Shown here one piece after another: positions 9,346-17,190 of a stretch of 20,361 nt of DNA. The position numbers and the translations under genes were made by a program. The stretch comes from Antrodiella citrinella (taxonomy: Eukaryota > Basidiomycota > Agaricomycetes > Polyporales > Steccherinaceae): contig SGPM01000371.1 of the NCBI GenBank assembly GCA_004802725.1, positions 4,810 to 25,170 on the forward strand. Reading direction: 5' to 3'. A model generated the notes under the pieces. That model saw only the letters and a program-made list of their open reading frames with translations, did not search any database and was not told the origin of the DNA. Position 1 is the first letter of the stretch; each line of letters starts with the position of its first letter.

Positions 9346-10692
9346 CGATTCGTATGGGACAGACTAGGGATACAGTACATGTCTCATGGTATTGCCGAAC
9401 ACGATCTATGGCCATGAGCCGTCACCTCGCTTTCCTTCACTATCATGTATGTTCTTCCCTTCCCTTATCATCGCGTCACGTTTCCTACTTCTTCCTCCGT
9501 AACCTCTTTTCCGCGGACACGCGCTCTTTGATATTCACTTTTTGTGTCCAGAAAGGTCCAGTTTGAGGTCACGCATTCTGTAAGCAGTGCCTGTATGTTG
9601 TGTTTTCCGCACTGTTCATTTCCTCGGGGGTCGTGGGCCGTCCACCACTCGCCGCTTACATGCACACATTCGCCAGAAAATGATAATTGGGACGACGTAT
9701 GTACATACAATTTACACCCGATCCATCCGATGACTCAACCCGCACCCCCACGACCTTCTCATCTTCATGACCCTCGGACCACTTTCAGCTCTCCATGAAA
9801 GACTCGCGGATCCACGCCATCAACGGAGCCTGAGCGCGTGCTAATGGAGAGCGAGCGAGAAGAGTGAGAAAGTGACGAGGACAAGGAGAACCACGGCGGT
9901 GAAGACGGGGGGTAGCGGGCAGGTGGTGCATGGTCGCTGACAGCGGTAGAAAGAGTCCTACCAGGATGGTTGGGACAAAGACGTACCGTTGTTTGACCAT
10001 CAACCTAGATAGGCTCCCCCACATCTCGACATCAAAGCTCCGCCGTCCTCGTATCCCACCACTCTTTCGCCATCTCTCTCTCAAAACACCGCCAGTACAG
10101 ATTTTGATCCACGTCAGTCCAATTCACCTCCTCATCCCTTTTTTCGACACTTCGCTCCGATTTCTCCCCTCCAACGCAAATAATTCTCGTGTTCGACTTT
10201 CACCCACTGCGGCCAGTTCAGGATGCGCCGAAAGGCAATGAAGCAGAAATAGGGAATGGTGAGAGCGCGTACGGAGGGGGAATTGGTTGGAGGACTAGGG
10301 AGGACGACGAGGTTGCGCGCGTGTAAGGAGCTGTGGTGACGGTGCATGATGCATGGGTATGATGAGGGCGTAACACTGAATACTGAAACAACTCGAAACG
10401 AATTAAGCAAACAGAATGCACAAGATAGACCAGAGAAACGCACCGAGTCAACCTTCCCACTAACATTGCTCTACAGACACTGCTGCTTCGACAGCATGTC
10501 TGGAGAGGATATATAACAATGATGAGAGTCGTCCATCGAAGTCCCGGTCTTGCTCGCTGTTCGAGGTCGGTGTGGGCGTCGCCGTTATCAGCCCGGGTGA
10601 TTTGAGGTTATGAAGAGGTCTGCTGAAGATTGGCTGAAGACGACGACGACGTCGAAGATTAGAGATTATACCAACGGAATTACAGTCAATAC
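9346..10692. other. Interval between the two F-box copies; weak minus-strand coding signals only
   Basis: No gene could be built here. The first 80 bp resemble the sequence downstream of the intact F-box gene (both have ...AGTCGT(G/T)ATATGACG...). On the minus strand between 10466 and 9780 there are gene-like pieces in different frames: an RRILNWPQWVKVEHENYLRW segment, a DEEVNWTDVDQNLYWRCFER segment and a hydrophobic stretch ending FTAVVLLVLVTFSLFSLAL. I could not join them by plausible introns, so this may be a decayed or mis-sequenced membrane-protein gene. Confidence 0.3.
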
Positions 10693-10773
10693 CCACGTGG
10701 CTAGACGACGCCTCTCGCGGGTAACCCTGTAACTTCTCTCTCCGAGTCTGTTTCTCGCTCTTTATCTCTACTC
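10693..10773 (+). promoter_or_regulatory. Proximal promoter/leader of the intact F-box-like gene
   Basis: This contains the palindromic E-box CACGTG at 10694-10699 within the 12-mer CCACGTGGCTAG that is repeated at 6083. A CT-rich leader (CTTCTCTCTCC, CTCGCTCTTTATCTCTACTC) then runs directly to the ATG at 10774. No TATA box was seen. The repeat of the 12-mer beside a decayed family member suggests it belongs to the ancestral promoter. Confidence 0.35.
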
Positions 10774-12537
10774 ATGTCCCGGACGAAATTTCGTGACTCG
10801 GCTCAGGATCTTCGTCACCGTGTATCAGGGTTCGTCTCCCTGGCTCGGAGTCGTTTCTCGATACACACACTCTCATCTTCGAGGTAATGTTTCATATCTA
10901 TGCCTATCACTAAATGCTCTAACAACCTTCCAATTCAACACAAATTGTTGCTTGTGCACGGTGTACCCTTTGATGCATTGAACAGCGGAACCTCGACGGA
11001 CCGCCATTCTTCACCGTCGGCAGAGATGTCAGCTGCGCCCACATTCCAACCCGCGTCACTCCCCAGGCTTCCAACGGCCCCTGCGATGCTTCCGACAAAT
11101 ATCTGGGAGAGGATTATTGATGTCCTCGCGTACTCTGGAGCAGGCGGATCACGGATCCCAGACCGCCCTTCTCTTTCTGCTTGCTCGATGGTCTGCAAAT
11201 CATGGCAGCAGAGAGCTCGCTCCCACTTGTGCCAGATCGTGCGTGTCTCCTCCCGCGATCAGCTATTGTCCTTCGTCGCTTTCCTTTCTTCCTCACCTCA
11301 TCTGTGCACTTTGGTGCAACACCTCACGTTCCACGGCTACTCTCACGAAGAGAACATTCTTTCCGAAGACGACTCCTGGGTTTCTTCCGCCCCGCTCCTG
11401 TTTCCCGCACTCCCTCGCCTCCACGCCGTGGCATTTATCAACGTCGACTTTTCATACCAACATGCGATTTTCGACAAGGCGTTTGGAAAATTGAAGTTCA
11501 CGTCAAACATCAAATCACTGGCCTTCACGCACTACCGTGATATGTCAATGATCACATTTTCCCGATTTACCCATCTGGCACACGTGCTGCGAGCAGAGGC
11601 GATTACATTCCATTCGTGCACGTTCAGCTCAGATGTCGCAAGCGGCGCGGTCACTCGTAACTCACGGATTGCGTATTGGACGGTACGTGTCCACTCGTGG
11701 ACAGATATAAGCCGGACACCATTGGATCAGCAAACCCTAAATTGCTTCCCGAACTTATCAATCCTGCAAATTCCGTTGGGCAACGACGACAATTCGGAAG
11801 AGTTAGATTCATGCTTTACGCCGCAACATGATCAACTCTGGTCTCGCATATGTCAAGTGGTTCGATATATTGTCTCCCTTCCCAAGACATCAACGTTGGA
11901 TCCCTCGGCAGTTCTTAGAAGAGGAGTCGCAGTAGACTTGGGCGGACATATGATCCTAATAAGAGGTGTGTCTAACATTTGCATGCTAGTGCGTCTTCTC
12001 ATTCGACGAATAGCGGATGAGAATATTCTATGCCTGCTTCCGCACTCTTCGTATTTCCAAACCCGACCCTTGTCCCAGCTCACAGCGACCACCGCAGCCA
12101 TCATCTCCACATGGTCCAAGATCCTCTATGCACTTCGCGCCTGTGATTTCGTAGGCGTCAAGATCAATCTCCAAGCATTCGGTGTCGTCTGGAACTGGGA
12201 CGAACACACACCCGAAACATGGAAAGCCGTTGACGACGTTCTCGCGCAGCACTACACCGCTCTCCGATATCTCACCGTAAAGCTCCAAGTTCCGACATTC
12301 ACGCTGCACGGACCGCCTCACCGCGTCCTTTCGTCACATTACGGCTGTGTGGATGATATCGTCTATGCACTATTCCCGCAAACATTGTCGGTGAAGCGGG
12401 TCATGTTTGAGAAGAGTTGTTTCGACCCAAGTTGCCGCAAGACCTTTGAGACCATTTCTGTACCGCCGTGAGTAGATTCAATCGTCGTGTGATCCACTCG
12501 CTTTTCTGACTATTCGTACAGAACGAGCGGTAGTTAG
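10774..12537 (+). CDS. F-box-like domain protein (intact paralog)
   Basis: Proposed exons are 10774-10883, 10986-11965, 12014-12467 and 12522-12537, giving 519 residues. ATG 10774 (MSRTKFRDSAQDLRHR) is chosen because its exon joins the main frame in phase 2 across a GTAATG...CAG intron, exactly as the exons of the 7076 copy do. The F-box-like region is about residues 72-117: LPTNIWERIIDVLAYSG, then SLSACSMVCKSWQQRARSHLC. The rest is a Leu-rich C-terminal part of the kind seen in the very large Agaricomycete F-box families. F-box proteins normally link substrates to SCF ubiquitin ligases through Skp1; the substrate here is unknown. The third intron proposed (11966-12013) is 48 nt, has no stop and can be read through. 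The paralog has a stop-containing intron at the same place, so I favour splicing. If the last intron is retained, the protein ends at TGA 12469-12471. Confidence 0.85.
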
Positions 12538-13453
12538 GGTGGTAATGTTGCTTCGGCTCTACCTTGTTATCGACTGAGACTTCGTGAGTCGTTATATGAC
12601 GGACCGTGTTAATCAGACCGCTCCTGATCAGACACGATAGTCACAAAGTATTGTCGGGCACGTCCGACATCCGACATCGTTTGCTCATCTTCTCCGGTCA
12701 TGTACTGTGCTTCCTTCTTCCAGGCAGTCTTCCATCGCGTGTTCTACTGATTTGTGCTCCCACAATTTCACACCATCTCCGCATACACCTGGCAAATTTG
12801 AAATTTCGGGGTCGTTGAGGACTGAAGGCAAACCGTATTCGGAAAACGTTCGACACTGAAAATGCACAGAGAGCATTAGAGAGGCGTCTCATGAAACAAC
12901 CGCGCCCTGGCTTGTAGCATCGTGTGGCGTACGTGTCACTGTGCAAGGACGCGATTCATCGTCGGAATGATATATGATGCGAGGTTTTGAGTCAAGGACC
13001 GAACAGGTGGCGCATAACACGGGCCTGGAAACTCTTAGATAACAGTACTACGGACAGACGAGTAACGGGTGGTGATTTTATCGGGAGGAGCAGATACTCA
13101 CAGTGACTATGTACCCCGTTCCTTCATCGCAAAAATGCCTCTTCCCCGAGATTGCGTTCATCAGAGAGCAGTGGATTGAACGAAGCTAGACCCAGATTCT
13201 GTAGGAGGAGGAGGACTAGAAGGCGAGGAGGAAGAGAACATCGGGGTCGGCCGAGGTGTAGGCGTAGGCAAGATTTGCTTGAACCTGGACCCACATCGTT
13301 GCTCGCACACGGCGACCGTTTTGTCAACATTGGACTTAATACTAGTACATTATCATGCTTGCACCATACCCCACATTCTGAGCTGCTTGCTATTTCTACA
13401 TCCAAGGGAACTACCATGTTTCGCTTCCTGGTGTGACCCGCATATCGTCCCCT
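12538..13453. other. Intergenic interval between convergent genes
   Basis: No complete gene was found. Positions 12560-12620 keep weak similarity to the 3' flank of the F-box pseudogene. On the minus strand, 13292 down to 13170 reads as a Thr/Pro/Ser-rich segment (TPTPRPTPMFSSSS...PPPPTE). It could be a C-terminal extension of the WSC gene if a long intron (about 13293-13457, GTGAAG donor, GGTCCAG acceptor) is removed. I treat that as possible but unproven. Confidence 0.35.
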
Positions 13454-14210
13454 TCACGTCGACGACGTATACAACTGAATCGCAAAGTTACCTCCACAAA
13501 GCGTACCAGGCGCACCCTGACACGGCAGATCACACTCCGATGGGTCCAACGCCTCAGGTGTTGCCCTGAACTCCGTCCCACAATAACACTCATCACCACC
13601 CTCCACGCCCGCCTTCGTGAACTCATTAGCAATGCAGAACGCGACACACGCCGCGGGCGTGTCGGTTGCAGCGAGCTCGGGTCCTGCGATGAGGGTGTCT
13701 GTAAACATACGGGCGGCGGAGTCCTGCGCGCAGGGGGCTGCTGTGAAGATGGACCAGCCCGCAGGGAGCTGGGCGGCGTGCGGGGGGTCAGGACCTGCGA
13801 AGACTTCGATGAGGCCCGGGCCGCCGCAGGTGCCACCACCTCGTGTGCAGGGCATGTTGCATTGCGTGTGGGGTTGCGGAGAAATCATCCTGAGCAACAA
13901 CGTAAGATTCAAACATTTGAGATAGTCTGGAAGAAGACTCACGCAGTGAACCCGGTGCCGCAATGACACTCAGCTCCAAACTCAACACCAGCGAACGTAT
14001 ATCCCAGCAAGTCGCATTAGGTACACGTAGCAGGAGAGGTTTCGTTCAACGGGACGAGCGTGTCCCGTTCGAGGATCCGTGCAGTCGGGGAGTCGGAGAT
14101 ACAAACCTGGCCTTGAGCCCAGTCCCACCCCTCTGCAGTCGTCACACACATCTCCTGAGCGCGTGTCGTGAACTCGTTATTGCTCGACGTGAACGTCGCG
14201 TCTCCGCTCT

Positions 14211-14244
<34 letters not shown>

Positions 14245-14491
14245 CAGTTAGTAAGGATGTACAAAATAGACTGCATTGAGGACTTACCGAGTTGAAGCTA
14301 GCAGAACGCGCCCCGAGCCCGTTGCCAAACCAGAAACAATTCGGCACCGAGCCGTCGACACTCAAAGTTTCCTCTAGAAGGGGACTTCCGCCTACGGTGT
14401 CAGGACATACGAACCTGCATGGGTCTATTGTTTTCAGCAGGGCAGATACAGACACCATCGAGCTCAAGATGAGGGCTGAGAAGTATAACAT
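13454..14491 (-). pseudogene. Secreted WSC-domain protein gene carrying one in-frame stop
   Basis: Exons on the minus strand are 14491-14288, 14208-13943 and 13889-13454, in phases 0 and 2, with introns of 79 and 53 nt. Frame agreement is perfect over 906 nt (301 codons plus stop). The product begins with a hydrophobic signal-like segment (MLYFSALILSSMVSVSALL). Two WSC modules follow. The first has GYTFAGVEFGAECHCGTGF then CNMPCTRGGGTCGG. The second has GWSIFTAAPC, C(V)AFC, KAGVEGGDECYCG and CDLPCQGAPGTLCGG. WSC domains are Cys-rich carbohydrate-binding modules of fungal cell-wall sensors and secreted enzymes. No transmembrane segment or GPI signal follows, so a small secreted wall- or glucan-binding protein is the natural reading. 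A TAA at 14017-14019 lies inside the first WSC module, just before the third Cys (TCT-stop-CDLLGY). It would cut the product to about 130 residues. It may be a real nonsense mutation or a base-call error. Confidence 0.75.
14213..14240. repeat. (AC)14 dinucleotide microsatellite in a WSC-gene intron
   Basis: Fourteen perfect AC units, read as (GT)14 on the coding (minus) strand. The run lies inside the first intron of the WSC gene and ends only 4 nt before its TTTAG acceptor at 14209. It occupies the place where a polypyrimidine tract would normally sit and explains why this intron (79 nt) is longer than its neighbours. Confidence 0.9.
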
Positions 14492-14668
14492 GTCCGCATA
14501 GGCAGCAAGAGTATGGTGGAAGGAGGTATGTCCTCTGGAGAGAGTGACAGGGGACGATCTTCCTCAGTATAAGTACCATCGGCGAGGTTTGTAAGACGGA
14601 CCCAACTCTTGAGCGTCACTTGACGTGCATCAATGAAGCTATACTAGGAACAAACATAATGAACGTAC

Positions 14669-14826
14669 CGAGAGTGAATCAAGGGCGGACTGTCATCCAA
14701 GTCATTCTGGATGGACCGGGTTAGGCGATAGACCTGCTGCACTGCAGCAAAGTCAATATGCACGTTCCGGAGGCTTACGAGAATAGTTGACAGACAAATA
14801 CCGTTGGCAATGCGGATGAGCTTCAG
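14669..14826 (-). other. Orphan coding-like segment
   Basis: On the minus strand an open frame from 14826 to a GTACGT-like donor at 14668 encodes about 52 residues with natural-looking composition: LKLIRIANGICLSTILVSLR, then VHIDFAAVQQVYRLTRSIQN and DLDDSPPLIHSR. A CTCTCAG acceptor precedes it at 14827. On the far side an open frame (FIDARQVTLKSWVRLTNLAD...) resumes, but only if an improbable 25-nt intron is removed. I recognise no family. It could be one exon of a broken or poorly sequenced gene between the WSC and GST genes. The rest of 14492-15113 shows nothing I can defend. Confidence 0.3.
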
Positions 14827-15113
14827 CCTGAGAGAACATAGACAGCTGTCGTGATGCTGACATATGTGCTGTTGTTCGTGTGTTGATGTTCAGGGCACCC
14901 AACGAGGAGACGAGGCCGAGAACGATCGAGCCCAATGCAGGTCTAAACAAGAATGCGATTGTCAAGGAGTCATTCGTAAAGTCCGAGTTCCGCTCAACAC
15001 AACAGGCAAATTCTACACTTCCANAATTCTACAGCTGACGCAGAAATCAGTACCGCGCGTGGNAACTCGGAAACGATGCTAGAACTCACATTTACATTTC
15101 CTNTTCCATCCGA

Positions 15114-15936
15114 TCAAACAACTTGAGTATACTTCTCCAAGGCTTGCATGAACAGATCCCATCTGCCACCGTCAGCCGCCATAACCCTCGCCCACTCCTT
15201 CGAGTCAGCACCCAGAATCTGCCTGATAGACAACAAATTCCCCGCGACTATGATGTCCACCTGGATAGGCACATCTCCCGAGACGAATGGCGTCCCATTN
15301 GCCGCATACCAACTCCCGGTCCTCACCAAGAACTTCTCCATCGACTGCACCTTCGCCTCCCTCGACTCCGATCCCTCCGGCGCGATCTCCTCTAATTTCA
15401 GCCCGAAATACGNTTCTTTGACTTNTCGGAACAGCGCCGCACTCTGGTTGTCGAAGCTCAAGCACGTAGCGAGCGCGGTCAACGTCGACATGGGCGAGTC
15501 GAGTGGGCCGGTGACGCCGCTGGTGAATGCGGACCGGAACGCAGCCTGCAAGCCACGCGTTCCCGGAGGGTAGAGCTGCNNCGTGTCAGGGAAGGTCTCA
15601 TCGAGGTAGTCCGCGATCTTGGAGGAGTGGGCGACGTAGGTGGACGTGGCAGGGTTGTAGATGACGGGGAGGGTGTAGTTGGGCGTGCCGTCTGCTTTGA
15701 ACGAGCCGGGGGGCGCGCCCAGTTTCTTGAGAAGGGGTTCAATGTCGACGAAGTCGACCCATTCNGTCCTGTACTTCAAGCCTTTGAGGTTAAGCGCGAG
15801 ACTGCAGAATGCGATGAGCAACTGGCGCGTGGNAAATGAGTAAATAGCAGATGTACCGTGTCCTCCACGTAAGAGGTGACCACGCCGTGTTTTCAGGTGT
15901 TTTTCTAGCGATGTCGTATAGTATTAGCTCGGTCAT
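15114..15936 (-). CDS. Glutathione S-transferase, fungal GSTFuA/beta-etherase-like class
   Basis: Two exons (15936-15857 and 15801-15114) separated by a 55-nt phase-2 intron give 255 residues, the usual size. The start MTELILYDIARK opens a thioredoxin-like domain. The motif AWSPLTWRTRLALNLKGL (residues 18-35) holds the Ser20-Pro-x-Thr/Val-Trp signature of serine-type fungal etherase-like GSTs. LPVIYNP provides the cis-Pro loop and HSSKIADYLDETFPD the glutathione-contacting SS and helix. The C-terminal half (from about residue 115) is the helical domain. In wood-decay fungi these enzymes bind glutathione and plant- or lignin-derived phenolics and are tied to detoxification in the cytosol. Five undetermined bases fall in the coding part but do not break the frame. 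Close assignment to GSTFuA rather than a Ure2p-like class rests on the WSPxTWRTR motif and on length. Confidence 0.88.
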
Positions 15937-16660
15937 ATTGCATTGAAGACTTGNGNTAAACGTGATCATGTCAGAGAGCAGTGCAAAACGTGTCGGGATG
16001 TACTCACTTCGGTTCTCGGTAGCTTGGATGATGGTGAAACCGACTGTAGTCGATTTCGCCTTTACATAGCCTCTTTTGTGCGTTNGAANGAAAGACCTTG
16101 GAAAGACCAAGAGGCTAGGATCCAGCGGTGACGTAGGAGAGCCAAGTCGGTATGACTCGAATGTTGATGGGCTACTGTGCCGCAGTCGTGTAGCACATGT
16201 ACATTCAATCATCAGATGCTGCGTCGGCATGGACTGAAGACTCAGAAGAGNGAGGGACGACAGGGTACTCGGCGTAANCGAAGAGTCCAAAGCCAATTGC
16301 TACGAACGTCTCCAAGAGCCAACGGACTCGGACGACAGAAACCGCATGCACGGTGTGTACGCCTCTCAATATTCGNCATGGATCAAAGTGATAGAGGTCA
16401 TGAAGATGAAGAGAGGTGTGACTAATACGTGACTATGTGACTGCACCACTTGATAGAGTACGCACCAATTTAAATCACAGCCTTTNTGTTGACTCATAGA
16501 ATGGAGCAAACAACTCGGATATGAAATGTGAAATTCAGAAAAGAGAACCACGCAAACAGCGACCATTGAAAATCAAAGAAAGCGGAGATTGGAAGGTGTA
16601 CCAGGAGAGAAGGATGTAGGATTGCGCTGACGACGATAGAAGTTGCAGAGGTACACCCTG

Positions 16661-16674
16661 TATAAAACCACGTG
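16661..16674 (+). promoter_or_regulatory. TATAAAA next to a CACGTG element
   Basis: TATAAAA (16661-16667) is followed one base later by the palindrome CACGTG (16669-16674) in otherwise GC-rich sequence. The pair looks like promoter material in the divergent intergenic region. It lies 517 bp from the AAA ATPase start and about 725 bp from the GST start, so it may serve an unrecognised transcript or act as an upstream element. The assignment is weak. Confidence 0.25.
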
Positions 16675-17138
16675 CCCGAATCCGGGCCCGCTTACCCGAG
16701 ACGCTGTGGCGTTGAAGCGGCGACTTTTTCAAGTTCTTTCTTCTACTTGACTCTTCGCACCTTCAATGTTGTCCCAAGGATCACACATGTGGGTCTTTTG
16801 CGGTGCTAGGAGGCGCTGCGTACATACTTCGGACTTTGAACCCATGATCAGAGTCGCCTACCACCGCCCCCATTGCTAAGCGATCAGCACCGGTCTCGAT
16901 GAGGTTCGTAGCGGTCATTTTGAGTTACAACGAGGTCTTCGATTTGACTCTCAGAACATCTTGACAGAACGTATGCATCGCAGTCCTGTCCAGTTCTAAA
17001 GTGTACGAGCGGGCGGGCGCAAACCCATCTTCAATCCCGGTCCAATCTATGGCAATCTTCACTGCGAGTCATTCTCACCGTGCACTGACTCTTCGGCAAC
17101 GGTCCCGTCCGTCACCTCGTGTCGCGGATGTCGATTTC

Positions 17139-17144
17139 TATATA
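17139..17144 (+). promoter_or_regulatory. TATA box of the BCS1-like gene
   Basis: TATATA sits 47 bp before the ATG at 17191, a distance that implies a very short leader. An out-of-frame ATG at 17156 lies between the two. A transcription start about 30 bp downstream of the TATA (near 17170) would exclude that upstream ATG from the mRNA and make 17191 the first start codon. Confidence 0.35.
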
Positions 17145-17190
17145 GAGTCTCCGCGATGGACGAAGATGTATCCAACGAACTGACAGCGGT

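Larger units (their letters stand above)
15937..17190. other. Divergent intergenic region between the GST and the AAA ATPase genes
   Basis: No gene is supported in these 1.25 kb; the open frames are short and lack motifs. Undetermined bases are frequent up to 16490. The interval must contain the promoters of both flanking genes, and a TATA/E-box pair occurs at 16661-16674. Confidence 0.45.

Noticed and set aside
16640..16720. Possible tRNA around the GC-rich CCCGAATCCGGGCCCGC sequence
   Set aside because: There is no B-box GGTTCGAATCC match, no cloverleaf with acceptor pairing, and the palindrome is only locally GC-rich.
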